The notes beneath the pieces are model-generated. The model made no database searches. It was not told the DNA's origin and was given only the letters and a program-made list of their open reading frames with translations. Of a stretch of 64,000 nt of DNA, positions 11,086 through 22,058 are shown one piece after another. The first letter of the stretch is position 1. Every line of letters starts with the position of its first letter. The position numbers were made by a program, and so were the translations under genes. Origin of the DNA: Cordia subcordata (lineage: Eukaryota > Streptophyta > Magnoliopsida > Boraginales > Cordiaceae); assembly GCA_028554755.1 (NCBI GenBank), contig JAPTOF010000015.1, forward strand, positions 11,915,501-11,979,500, read 5' to 3'.

Positions 11086-12287
11086 TCATCCAAGTGTGTA
11101 ATGATCAGTCCCCTTCCCCCTGGTAGTGCAGCCAGGTAAATGACGTCTAACGGGGGATGGTGTGTTACGTTTTCTGGATGAATGTGTTTGACGTGGCGGA
11201 GCCTCCTGTGCCTGTGGCTGTATGGCTGGTGCTTGGGGCGCATGTGCCTCGGATGAACGCGGTGGCAGGTCCTGCTGCTCAACACCACTGTCCACCAACT
11301 GCTCGTGAACGTAGTCCCTGGACCCCATGTATCTGCTCGGAGACCTCCCCGATGACTTGCTCTACGTCGCCTCGTCATTTTTCTTGGCGTCATCTGCCTC
11401 ATCAATCACCGGCCTGGATGATCCGCCAGCCTCGAACTTACCTTGTCTACCGCGATTAATTAGCTTAACACCCCTGCTGGAAAAGTCAAAGGGGAACAAA
11501 CAGTACGTGGGTCGATATAAGGCAGCCGTGTGGGTGGACGATATGCTGGCAATGATGCATCGGGGGTGAATGGCTGTGATGACCTGGTGGGATACATGTG
11601 AGTGCAGTGCGAAGGACGAGCATGATGTGAACGATGCTCTCTAAGCTGCTGTAGTGGCTGCATCGTAGGCGCATCGGGCAACTCCCACACAGCTCTCTGC
11701 TGTATGAGATGCTCGTGCTGTGTGTGTGTGTCAGAGTGCGCTCTCGCCATGCAACTGCATGAGCTGCAAGTGACGCATCACATGCTCCATGTATACACCG
11801 CCCCAAGGTCCCCCTCCTCGTAACGCTGCAGCAAATCACGAGAATGATGGACCACAAGCTGAAAGACAGCGGCCTGTAGGCAAACATAACATTTTGTGGT
11901 TAATATCAGCTAATAGTCTACATTTTTCGTTGAGGAACATAAACAAAAGTACAAAGGTAGCTCACCAGTGACATCTCGTCATGTGTAGGGTGATGGTAGC
12001 CTCCCCTACAGGTAAATGAAATGTGTGGGTCTCCGGTCGCCACCTCCCTATCATGGCAGTAATCAATCCACGGTTCAGCTGATGGTATCGAGATTTATAA
12101 CACCCGTAGAATCTTGTCCCCACTAACTGCTGCTGTACTAGTGGGTGCTCCGGCTCATTAAACAAAGACTTGTCTGACCTATAGCACCTAAAAGTACCCA
12201 GATGGTGTGGATCCTGCAAATACTACACCCGGTGATCCATATAGTGGCACAATAAGGGGCGTCTACTGGTGCAGGTCGTAAATCCAT
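11086..12287 (-). pseudogene. Plant mobile domain (MAIN/MAIL1-like) protein, broken
   Basis: The likely start codon is at 12285-12287. Exon 1 contains the hallmark segment RWRPETHTFHLPVGEATITL (about 11995-12060), typical of plant mobile domain proteins. A frame change near 12262 and a TAG at 12223-12225 interrupt it. A GT donor near 11963 and an acceptor TTTGCCTACAG ending near 11881 suggest an intron. Exon 2 carries a Pro/Gln/His-rich tail typical of TE-borne family members, in more than one frame, and ends with a stop at 11086. Most of the domain core between the exons is missing. MAIN and MAIL1 of Arabidopsis are nuclear proteins needed for silencing and meristem integrity; TE-borne relatives have no settled role. 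It converges with the transposase gene, 117 bp apart. Confidence 0.75.
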
Positions 12288-12409
12288 AATGACTCCTAAA
12301 ATTAAAAAATAATAATAACGATTAACTAAGTATTACAACTTCACTATAAACATTAAATCTCTAATTTTATCAAATAATAATATTATAACATTAATATTAT
12401 CAATAATAA

Positions 12410-12770
12410 TATCAATGATAGTATTAATAATAATGATAATAACACAAAGATAATATTAATAATCCATCTTCGCCATCATCATCATAATAATAAATAATGA
12501 TAATAATATCAATAATAGTAATAATAAAATTAATAGTAACATCTAACATATAACATTAATCATCCATCATCGTCATCATCATCACAATAATAAATAATGA
12601 TAATAATATCAATAATAGTAATAATAAAATTAATAATAACCTCTAACGTATAACATAATCATCCACCATCGTCGTCGTCATCATCATCATCATAATAATA
12701 ATAAATAATGATAATAATATCAATAATAGTATTAATTAAATTAATAATAACATCTAACATATAACATGGT
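12410..12770. repeat. Tandem repeat, about 100-bp unit, three copies
   Basis: Units beginning near 12461, 12561 and 12661 each run ATCCATCnTCGnCATCATCA, then (ATA/ATG)n, then CAATAATAGTAATAATAAA, then TAACATCTAACATATAACA. The copies differ by a few bases and by the number of CAT or AAT triplets. It lies between the mobile-domain gene and the right end of the MULE, possibly in that gene's upstream region. Confidence 0.7.
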
Positions 12771-12897
12771 TGTCATAAAAATAATAATATTGTTAATAAT
12801 AATGATAATCTTAATAATAATAATAATAATGATAACATTTATTATTAATAATATTCATATAGTAATAATAACATTAATAATAATGATAATGATCATA

Positions 12898-12934
<37 letters not shown>

Positions 12935-12960
12935 TATTAATTCTATTTTTAATAATCATG
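12771..12960. repeat. AAT/ATA-rich low-complexity DNA
   Basis: Near-continuous TAA/AAT triplets, including an uninterrupted run near 12900-12935. It continues the triplet bias of the preceding tandem repeat. No gene is visible. Confidence 0.7.
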
Positions 12961-13387
12961 CTATACTTTTTTAACAACAATTAAAATTAAAATACAAATT
13001 AACACAAACTAAAATTCTAATCTACAATTCCAACAAAAATTAAAATTCAAATTAACACAAACTACAATTAACTATCAAAAAAAAAAACACGATCAAAAAA
13101 CAAATTTCATAACTTAAAACGTTAAATACAATTGCAAAAAACAACATAAAATTAAAATAACTTACAAGATCAAGGCTATATCCTCGCAATGACACTGGAA
13201 AACTAAAAATTTAGAGGAAATGAGAGAAAACAAAAGAAAATCGTGTGTGGGGTTGGGGGAGATGAAGGAAACTGATGGGGTTAGCAAATTTATGGAACGC
13301 AGCTGCGTTCCAGGTCTCTAATTGTTATTGGGTCTTCATTGCTTGTTCTTCATTCCTTTTTTCCTTTAATTTGACTTTCTTTCGACA

Positions 13388-13880
13388 ATGATGTGTTTGT
13401 TCTTCCCTGTAGCCACGAAGAAGTCTCTAATCGCTAGCCTATGGTCGAGCTCATGGCTGAGCACCTCAACCAGCAGAAAGCAGAGAGGGCTAGAGCCTGG
13501 GTTGAGAAAGAACAAAAGAAAACGGGCAAATAAAGCCCAAAACACGGAGCCTATACCTTTACTAAAAGGTCGGCCCCTATTCTTTCTCTGGGCCCTCTTC
13601 CGCCTAACCCCTAAACTAGCATCCCTAACCATCCTACTAGGGTCAAGTGAAACTAGTCAAGCCACCTCGGCCAGTAGGGTTTCAACCCCCTCTTATCGAC
13701 TCCATTCCCGTTACTGAGGAGGTGAGGGTTGAGGCTCAACGCACCAGCCTAATGAGTGCCTTGGGATCTGCTGCACCTCATCTCAGAACTCGAGCTTTAT
13801 CTGATTCAAGGTCAGCAAAAAGTGAAGGGAGCAAGTCATGTAAGATATCTCCTTGGAGGGTTTGTATAACATTATCATAA
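13388..13880 (+). other. Unrecognised coding-like remnant
   Basis: This stretch is richer in G+C than its neighbours. One frame reads LMAEHLNQQKAERARAWVEK before a stop near 13531, and a later frame (13647-13880) runs 77 codons. The first resembles a charged helical segment such as occurs in retroelement gag proteins, but I cannot assign it to a family. A MULE right end probably lies just upstream. Confidence 0.3.
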
Positions 13881-14037
13881 CCATGGGTACTAAGGTGTGG
13901 CTCGATATCACAGTCTTTCTTCTTTTGTCCTTTGCATTTTTAATTTACCATTCATTCCCTTATCTTTTTATAGGCCTACTTTTATGCATTAAGCATCGAG
14001 AATGGGAAAAATTCTCTCTAGAAAAAAAAATTAAACC

Positions 14038-14265
14038 CTAAAGCTGAAAAACCCTTCCAACACCTATGTCTGGCCCTAGGCCACCAAAAGAGAACTTCCC
14101 TTCTCCCACAATAGCTAATGCTTCATCTATAACCACATAACAACATGGCCAAATAGCAATCTTCAATAAGGCATAGCCTGTTAAAGCCCTATCAATGCCA
14201 TCTTGGTCCCCAGGAATGTGGATGAGAGGGTTTGATTTTGTAAGAAAAGCCTCAAAGCCAATCAT
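14038..14265 (-). other. Isolated 75-codon reading frame, function unknown
   Basis: An open frame on the minus strand with a hydrophobic, coding-like composition, including TGYALLKIAIWPCCYVVIDE. I do not recognise the sequence. It lies directly upstream of the LINE ORF1 remnant but on the opposite strand, so it may be an accidental antisense frame of the same decayed element. Confidence 0.2.
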
Positions 14266-14279
14266 TGATCCTCTACGTG

Positions 14280-15350
14280 AACCAGAACTCTTTAAAATTG
14301 GTCATGTTGTTTCGTGTATCAAGAGAAGTTCAACACCTTTTTTGCTTGACTCAAGTATGCAACTATAGAGAAGTTTGCATTTACTCCAAAGATGGATGTG
14401 ATTAGACACTTTCTATCCAAGCTTGGTTTCTCTGGAGTTTATGATGTTAAATCATTGGATCTCCAACATGTGGACTTTGAGCTAACAAGCGAAGCTAATT
14501 GCAAAAGGGTGTACGGAGTTAGAAGCTGGGAGATTAAAGGCTATACCATGTACACGTTGAAGTGAACACTAGACTGTCTTGGAGAAAGAACCATCTATAT
14601 TCTAATTTGGATTCCATTTCCTAATGTCAAATATAATATGTGTCAAAGGTTGTCTATTTTGTTGTTAGCTAAAGGTGTTGGAAAACCCTTGCTTATGAAT
14701 GACCCTATTTAAAAAGAAAACTAGGCCATCTTACCTTAGGGTGTATGGAATATGATTGGCTAAAACCTCCCATGAATGTTTACGAGTTCAATTTAAAAAC
14801 AAGCAAATGGAGATAATTGGCAGTTTTGATCAAGAAGTTGAATTTAAAGATCTCCCTAAATACTGCACAAGATTTTTCACATTGGGCATTCGAAGGGTAA
14901 ATGCCATGTTGATCTTGAAAAAATAGCACAAAAGAAAGAGAAGGCAAAAGTTGCTCGTCAAAATGCGAACATAATGAGAGGTTGAAAAGATAAAGATAAC
15001 AAGGACGAACAAACTTAGGTGCAAAGGTTTAAAAACTTGCGCTATTCTGTGTTAGGAGGTGACGATAGGGGCAAAATGATGCTAGGGGACAAGGATATCC
15101 TAATGAAGGAGGGTGGGTGGAAAATAATAGCAAAAAGAGGAGATTATTGCTCCAGCATAAGGAAGGACTTGTTCTAAAGGGAGTGATGATAAACGATAAC
15201 AATAGCACTACCGCTAAGACCAAGAATGATGAGAAGGATAAAGAGGTCACTAATGACAAAGGGAAAGGCAAACAAGTTGTTGAGATAGAATTTCCACTTC
15301 TGTGTGGGGGCTCTTATATCAATTATGATAACTTTATCTCCCTATAAATT
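14280..15350 (+). pseudogene. LINE ORF1 remnant with DUF4283 and zinc knuckle
   Basis: From 14390 the frame reads PKMDVIRHFLSKLGFSG, then SLDLQHVDFELTSEANCKRV and MYTLK, then a TGA in place of the usual Trp, then YILIWIPFPNVKYN. This order (helix, strand, KW, P-x-W-I-x-F-P) is typical of DUF4283 proteins, the plant LINE-associated ORF1/gag-like family. After frameshifts, YDWLKPPMNVYEF and a degraded zinc knuckle (KYCTRFF with GHSKGKCHV in another frame, about 14861-14915) follow. The tail is lysine-rich. Numerous stops and at least two frameshifts make it non-functional. No reverse transcriptase follows, because Sirevirus A begins at 15450. Confidence 0.65.
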
Positions 15351-15449
15351 TTGACTTTTTCTTTTACTCACTAAAAGCTCATTCAAATCAATTTTATTCA
15401 AAAGAGTGTTTTCTTAGATAATTAAAATGTTTAACTTTTGAAAGAAGTC

Positions 15450-16742
15450 TATTAGCTAAATATTCATCATTGATTTTGATGATGAAAATATATATATGCG
15501 TTATTTAACTAAATAGCTTCTTGTGAAAATGAGATGTCATCAATATGAAGCTTGGAAAGATATGAAGATGTGCAAAAAGGTTATTTGAAGAAGAGAAAAG
15601 ATGAGAAGGCATAAGGAGGAGAAGAGAAGACATAAGGGGTACTGGATTTATTTTTCTTCTTGCTCTTTTTGTGAAATGCCTATATATTGTGTGGACTTGG
15701 CTCAAAATATTTTTCTTTGTCATTGAAAAAAAAAAATTTCAAGTCTTACACTTTTGAAAATAACATATGCACAAATGTATTTGAATGCACACATTGAGAT
15801 AAAATAAGTTTTTGGGGTGCTTTTATTCACAACATGCATTTACATAGTTATTCAAAATAACTTGGAGTTGTGAAAATGCACTTGAATTTGTTTTTCTGCA
15901 AAATCTGGCTTTACTTCACATTCAAGTGGCGGACCCCGACCGCTGACAGGTGGTCGCCCACTAATCGAGAGGTGAAGGGAAAAGCGGACCCTAGCCGGTC
16001 GACCGGCTAAGGCGTCCGGCCTAGTCAGAGAAGGAAAAGGGCAAGCCGGACGACCAAGCCGGTCGACCAGCTGAACGGGGGCTGTAATAAATGCACTAGC
16101 CGTTTATTACCGTTCTAGCCGAAAATCTTCATCCTTTTTCACCTACCAAATCCCGAACCCCCAAATCTCTTTAAATATTCATTCAAATACACTTTCTAAA
16201 CATCAATTGAAGTGTGCAAAAGTGTTTATCATCATTCAATCCATCCTTGATTCTTGCAATATATTTGAGCTTTCAAGAGCTTGTTCTTTCTCTTCTTGAG
16301 GAAAATTTCATATTCAATCTCTTTTCAATCCTGAGCATATAAACACTTTGAGAGCTTTAATCATTGTGAGATATATCCATTTAAGCTTGTAAAGTGTGAG
16401 GAAATCCTATAGAGAGAATCTCTTGGGTTCTTTGAAGTAAGACTTCAAAGAGGTTGTAAAGAACTTGGTTTGTACTTCACCAAGTTTTGAAGAAGCATTT
16501 TAGTGGAAATCTTTGAAGTCCTAAGGGGAGATTCCTTGGGCGGTGGACGTAGGCTTGGCCAAACCACCTTAAAATCTTTGTCTCTCTTCTCCTTGCATCT
16601 TTATTTTTATTGTTCTTACCTTGCTTATCTTGTGTTTGATATATTGCTTGTTAGAAGTTGTAAATTTTCTGAAAATTTTAAAAAACAAAAATTAGTATTA
16701 ATATCTTAATTCACCCCCCCTCTTAAGATATTTGCACCCACA
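15450..16742 (+). repeat. 5' LTR of Sirevirus A
   Basis: Starts TATTAGC (the 3' copy has TGTTAGC, so the first G is mutated here) and ends TTTGCACCCACA. It carries a GC-rich palindrome module at 15929-16081 and a TATA-like TTTAAATA at 16170-16177, followed by the putative transcribed leader. Confidence 0.92.
15929..16081 (+). promoter_or_regulatory. GC-rich palindrome module upstream of the LTR TATA box
   Basis: Contains the perfect 16-bp palindrome AGCCGGTCGACCGGCT (15993-16008) and variants such as AAGCCGGTCGACCAGCT, separated by CAGAGAAGG-like spacers. It is an island of CpG in an AT-rich LTR and lies about 90 bp before TTTAAATA. CpG-rich palindromic motifs ahead of the TATA box are known from Sirevirus LTRs; a regulatory role is inferred. 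Confidence 0.65.
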
Positions 16743-16762
16743 ATTGGTGGTTCTACATTATA
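16743..16762 (+). promoter_or_regulatory. Primer binding site region of Sirevirus A, non-canonical
   Basis: Directly after the 5' LTR the sequence is ATTGGTGGTTCTACATTATA. Sireviruses normally carry ATTGGTATCAGAGC here, complementary to tRNA-iMet. Only the first bases (TTGGT) agree. Either the site is mutated or another tRNA primes this family. Confidence 0.5.
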
Positions 16763-16792
16763 GTCTAACAACTAGTAGAATTTCTAGCAAAT

Positions 16793-18517
16793 ATGGAGGA
16801 AATTTCTATTAAACAAGCACCCCCTTTTGATGGAACAAATTATGCATTTTGGAAAATGAGAATGAAAGTGTTTATACAATCACATGACTATAAAGCTTGG
16901 AAAATCATAGAAAATGGGCCTACCTTGCCGACAAAATTAGAAGGTGATAAGAGAATACCCAAACCAGAAAATGAGTGGAATGATGAAAATATTAAATTAT
17001 TTGAGTTAAATCAAAAAGCTTTACATTATTTATTTAATGCTATGAATGCCACTGAATTTGCTAGAGTAATGGGCTGCACTTCGGCTAAAGAACTTTGGGA
17101 TTAATTAGAAGTAACTTATGAAGGAACGAGCCAAGTGAAAGAATCTAGGATTGCTATGCTTGTACATAGATATGAATTATTCAAGATGCTTCCAAATGAA
17201 AATGTTGAACAAATGTTTTCTAGATTTGTTGAAATTACTAACGGTTTGAAAGCTCTTGGTAAAGATTATTCCAATGTAGAAAAAGTTAGGAAAGTGCTAA
17301 GAAGCTTGCCATCATCATGGCAACCTAAGGTCACGGCAATAAAGGAAGCAAAGGACTTGAATACATTGGAGCTCAATGAGCTCATTGGGTCACTCATGAC
17401 TCATGAGCTTGAGATAAAAGATCATGAAGAAGAAGAAAGAAAAGCAAAGAAGTCCATTGCTCTAGTTGCATCAAAATTTTCATCAAGTGACGATGAAGAA
17501 GATGATGAGGATCCAGAAGATGAGGAGATTGCACTTCTAGCCCGAAATTTCAAAAAAATTATGAAATTTAGAAAGATGAGAAAAAGGGCTTCTTTTTCAA
17601 GCAACACAAATTGGAAGAAGAAAGGAAAAGAAGGCAAAGAGTTCAAAAAGATAAAAGATACAAAAGATGAAATAAAGTGCTTTAATTGCAACAAACCGGG
17701 ACATATAAAGGCAAATTGTCCTAAGCTTTCAAAGAAGAAGGAAGGAAAGGCGCTCAAGGCCACATGGGACTTCTCCGAAACCAAAGAAGATGAGGAAGAG
17801 CATCATGAGGTAGCCAATTTTTGCCTCATGGCCAATGAGGATGAGGTACTATTTTCACTATCTTTATCTATTTATTATTCATCTAGTGAAGAGGAGGAAG
17901 AGGAATATAGTTTTGATGAACTAAAAGAAGCATTTGCTAAATTACATGATGATCTATCCTTAGCTTTGGCAAAAAACAAGCAAATGCATAAAAGTTTGAA
18001 ACTTGTTCAAAATGAAAAAGAAATTTTAGAAAAGAAAAATACTTCTCTTATTGAAAAATTAGACATCTCAGAAAAAGAAAATGATTCATATGCCGAAGAT
18101 TTTGTAAAGATTGAAAAAGAAGTTAAAGATTTAAAAAAGAAAAATGAAGATTTAAATGGAATTGTTCAAAAGTTTACAAATGGGAAAGAAAATTTTGAAA
18201 AACTTCTTGGAAGTCAAAAAATGTCTTTTGATAAGAGTGATATTGGATACAAACCTAGTATTAATCAAAAGTATTTCAAAACCTATTTTGTCAAGGCTTC
18301 TACCTCTACATCCTCTCTTCACCGAAGACAAATGTTATTTGTACCTATTGTGAAAAGAAAGGACATGTATCTACTCATTGTTATTACAAGAAAATTCGTG
18401 ATAGAGGATCACATGTTCCATATTGGCAAAGACCAAAATGGGTGGTCAAAAACAAAAATTAAACTAACGCCAAGGACCCAAAGTGTTGGGGACCCCAAAA
18501 TAAAGAATTGCATTTGA
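16793..18517 (+). pseudogene. gag: gag of Sirevirus A, broken
   Basis: The ATG at 16793 lies 51 bp after the LTR and opens a frame with FDGTNYAFWKMRMKVFI, the usual Copia gag start. A TAA at 17102-17104 interrupts it (probably CAA to TAA), and the same frame continues from 17135. A first CCHC zinc knuckle, CFNCNKPGHIKANC, is at 17678-17719. A long Lys/Glu-rich coiled coil follows (about 17900-18170). A second knuckle, CTYCEKKGHVSTHC, appears near 18340 in the next frame, so a frameshift lies near 18300. The remaining frame stops with TGA at 18515. Gag forms the virus-like particle and binds element RNA. Coiled coils in gag are usual for Sireviruses. Confidence 0.88.
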
Positions 18518-18562
18518 ATTTCATGTGTGTAGGTATGCAATAAAAGAAATTCAAGCAAAATA

Positions 18563-21500
18563 AAATGGATCTTGGATAGTGGTTGTTCCAAGCACATGAC
18601 GGGGAACTCTTCACTTTTCTACAAACTAAAAAGGGCAAAAGGAGGAGATGTTACCTTTGGGGACAATAGCAAAGGGAAAATTATTGGAAAAGGAAGCATT
18701 GGTAATGAAAATTCTCTTGCTATACACAATGTTCTACTAGTAGAAGGTCTAAAATTTAATCTACTTAGCATTAGTCAATTATGTGACAAAGGGCACAAAG
18801 TCATATTTCAATCCTCTAAATGTCTTGTGTATGAATGTGGAAATGAAACTGTATTATTTGTAGCTAAGAGAAATGAAAATGTTTACATTATTGAAATTGA
18901 TCAACTTATATGTCAACATGTTAAATGTTTATCTCAGTGCATGAAAATACTTGGTTATGGCATAGAAGATTAGGACATGCTAGCATGAGCTTATTGAATG
19001 ATTTATCAAAGCATGATCTAGTTAGAGACCTACCAAAACTAAAATTTGAAAAAGATAAAATCTGTGATGCTTGCCACCTAGGAAAACAACATAAAACATC
19101 CTTCAAATCCCTAAATAAGGTTTCAACAAATAGAGCATTACAACTACTATATATGGATTTGTTTGGACCCATTGATGTGGCAAGCTTAGGAGGATCTAGG
19201 TATACATTTGTTGTAGTTGATGATTACACTAGATTTACATGGGTCATGTTTCTTACACATAAAAATGATGCCTTCAATGAATTTGCAAGATTGTGTAGAA
19301 AAGTGCAAAATGAAAAAGGCTATTTTATAACTTGCATCCGTAGTGATAATGGTACTGAATATGTGAATACTCCTTTCATGAACTTTTGTGATGAACATGG
19401 CATTGAGCATAACTTTTCGACCCCTCGTACTCCTCAACAAAATGGGGTAGTAGAGAGGAAGAATCGTACATTACAAGAAATGGCAAGGACTATGCTAAAA
19501 GAACACAACTTGCCAACATATTTTTGGAGTGAAGCCATAAATACTACATGCTATGTGCAAAATAGAGTATTGATTAGACCTATTTTAAACAAAACTCCAT
19601 ATGAACTATGGTATGACAAAACACCTAAAGTATCATACTTCAAGGTATTTGGTTGTAAATGTTTTATTCTAAACACTAAGGACCACTTAAGAAAGTTTGA
19701 TTCTAAATCCGATGAAGGAATATTCTTAGGATATTCCACAAAGAGCAAAACATATAGGATATATAATAAGAGAACTCTTGTTGTGGAAGAATCAATACAT
19801 GTTACATTTGATGAGACTAATTCATTTGAGCCGAGAAAGGAAATTGATGATGTAGGTTATCTTTTGGAAAAGACAACGCTTGAAGATCCAACTCCAAAAG
19901 ACAAAGAAACAAAGCAAGAAGAAGAACTTCAAGAAAGGAGGTCTCAAGAAAATGAGGAAATCAAACATTGCTCAACCAAAGATGATGAAACAAAAGAACC
20001 TCATGAAGATCTACCAAAGAGTTGGAAGTTTGTGAGAAACCATCCTCAAGATCTTATTCTCGGTAATCCAAATGAAGGTGTAAGAACTAGGCGTAATATT
20101 AGCACTTTTTGTGAGCATCATGCATTTATTTCTCATATTAAACCCAAAAATGTAAAAGAAGCTCTACTAGATGAAAATTGGATAATAGCAATGCAAGAAG
20201 AACTCAAACAATTTGAGAGAAATAAAGTTTGGAAGCTAGTTGAAAGACCTAAAGATAGACCAGTAATTGGAACCAAATGGGTATTCAGAAACAAACTAGA
20301 TGAAGCTAGAATAGTGACTAGGAATAAGGCTAGACTAGTTGCACAAGGATACAATCAAGAAGAAGGAATTGATTATGATGAAACTTATGCGCCTTTAGCT
20401 AGACTTGAATCCATTCGTATGTTACTTGCATTTGCATGTCACATGGACTTTAAACTTTATCAAATGGATGTGAAGAGTACATTTTTAAATGGATTCATTG
20501 AAGAAGAAGTTTATGTTGAACAACCTCCCAGGTTTGAAGATTCATGTTTTCCTAATCATGTTTTTAAATTAGAAAAGGCTTTATATGGCTTAAAGCAAGC
20601 TCCTAGAGCTTGGTATGAAAGACTTAGTGGATTTTTGGTTGAAAACAATTTCGAAAGAGGGAAACTTGATTCAACCCTTTTTATCAAAAGAAAAGACAAT
20701 GACATTCTACTTGTCCAAATCTATGTAGATGATATAATTTTTGGTGCTACTAATGTTTCCTTGTGTGAGAATTTTTCAAAGTGCATGCACAAGGAGTTCG
20801 AGATGAGCATGATGGGAGAATTGACTTTCTTCCTCGGACTCCAAATCAAACAAGCAAAAGAGGGGATCTTTGTAAATCAAGCCAAATACACCAAGGAAAT
20901 TATCAAGAAATTTGAACTTGAAGATGCAAAGGAAATTGGAACTCCCATGAGTCCCTCAACAAAGCTAGATAAAGATGAGAAAGGTAAATCAGTAGACGAG
21001 AAGAAATATAGAGGTATGATCGGTAGCCTATTATATTTAACTGTCTCTAGACCTGATATCATGTTCTCGGTGTGCTTATGTGCTAGATTTCAATCCAATC
21101 CTAAGGAAATTCACTTAACAACTGTAAAAAGAATAATTAGATATCTTAAGGGAACAGTTAATTTAGGGCTTTGGTATACTAAAGGAACGTCGTTTGATCT
21201 ATGTGATTTTTCTGATGCAGACTATGCTGGTTGCAAAATAGATCGTAAGAGCACTAGTGGAACATGCCAATTCTTAGGACATTCCTTAGTATCTTGGTCT
21301 TGTAGGAAACAAAATAGCGTTGCCATTTCTACCACCGAAGCTGAATATATTGCAGCTGGTAGTTGTGTGGCACAAATATTGTGGATGAAACAAAATTTAC
21401 TTGATTATGAATTGAAGTATGATCATATTCCTATATATTGTGATAATAATGCAATTAATCTTACTAAGAACCCAATTCAACACTCAAGAACTAAGCATAT

Positions 21501-21663
21501 TGAGATTAGGCACCATTTCATTAGAGATCATGTACAAAAAGGTTATATAATTCTTGAATTTGTTGATACTTTACATCAAGTTGCTGATATTTTTACTAAA
21601 CCATTGAATGAAGATCAATTTTGTAAGATTAGGAGGGAGATTGGAATGATAAAATGTGGTTAA
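18563..21663 (+). pseudogene. pol: pol of Sirevirus A: protease, integrase, RT, RNase H
   Basis: The protease begins around 18563 with KWILDSGCSKHMTG (catalytic DSG). A one-base frameshift near 18927 separates it from a long open frame ending at 21663. That frame holds the integrase zinc motif (HRRLGH ... CDACHLGKQ), the core with YMDLFGP, IRSDNGTEY and VERKNR, then RT (TKWVFRNKLDE, LVAQGY, the catalytic YVDDIIFGA at about 20722) and RNase H (ADYAGCKIDRKSTSG, STTEAEYIA, YCDNNAI, HIEIRHHF). The enzyme copies element RNA into DNA and inserts it. Integrase-RT-RNase H looks intact. The protease frameshift and a gag-pol junction with stops (18515, 18530) prevent a normal polyprotein unless splicing or recoding occurs. 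Confidence 0.92.
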
Positions 21664-22058
21664 ATGGCATATTTATGTGTTTATGTGGCTTGAGTATAGA
21701 AAATAAGCAATTTATGCACTTTCTGACCAAGCAGGTCGACCGACTGATGCCTTAGGCGTCCGGCTGAAAGGATTTTTTTTAATGAGCTCTCTGATCCGGC
21801 CGGTCGACCTAGCCGGTCGACCCCCCGCGACCAGCCGGTCGACCGACTGAACGCGGACAGGGTTAAAAATTGGGGGTTTTCACCCCAATTTCACCACATT
21901 CTCTCAATTTCTTTTTAACCCTAACCAAAATTCGCTCACCCCCATCTCAAAATCTTTAATTTTCAACCGTTTTCTTCCAAATTTCTTCCTAAAATTGGCT
22001 TGCCCACTTCAAAAAACAAAGATTTTACCGATTACTTTCACAAAAACAACGCGAAATC
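21664..22058 (+). promoter_or_regulatory. pol-ORF3 spacer with palindrome module
   Basis: A 395-bp non-coding interval. From about 21728 to 21860 it contains GGTCGACC cores: CAGGTCGACCGACTG, CCGGCCGGTCGACCTAG and CAGCCGGTCGACCGACTG, as in the LTR. A C- and T-rich leader-like stretch (CCCTAACC, TTTCTTCC) then leads to the ORF3 ATG. No strong TATA box is visible in this copy. It may be a promoter for ORF3 (inference). Confidence 0.45.

Larger units (their letters stand above)
7700..13320 (+). mobile_element. Decayed Mutator-like element (MULE) carrying mudrA and a plant mobile domain gene
   Basis: The element is defined by its content: a palindrome-rich 5' end, a TATA box, a mudrA-like remnant on the plus strand and a convergent plant-mobile-domain remnant on the minus strand. 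The decamer CTAACCCCAT at 7751-7760 returns inverted at 13275-13284, and a further palindrome of the 5' type (GGAACGCAGCTGCGTTCC) lies at about 13294-13311. The true terminal inverted repeats and the expected 9-bp target duplication could not be fixed by eye, so both outer coordinates are approximate. Plant mobile domains are known to travel in MULEs and Ty3 elements. Confidence 0.65.

Noticed and set aside
11962..12219. Functional host plant-mobile-domain gene
   Set aside because: Only the exon 1 hallmark is intact; it has a frameshift and a stop, lacks the domain core and sits inside a MULE.
17422..17784. 120-codon minus-strand ORF opposite gag
   Set aside because: Ser/Phe-rich antisense shadow of the acidic and lysine-rich gag sequence.
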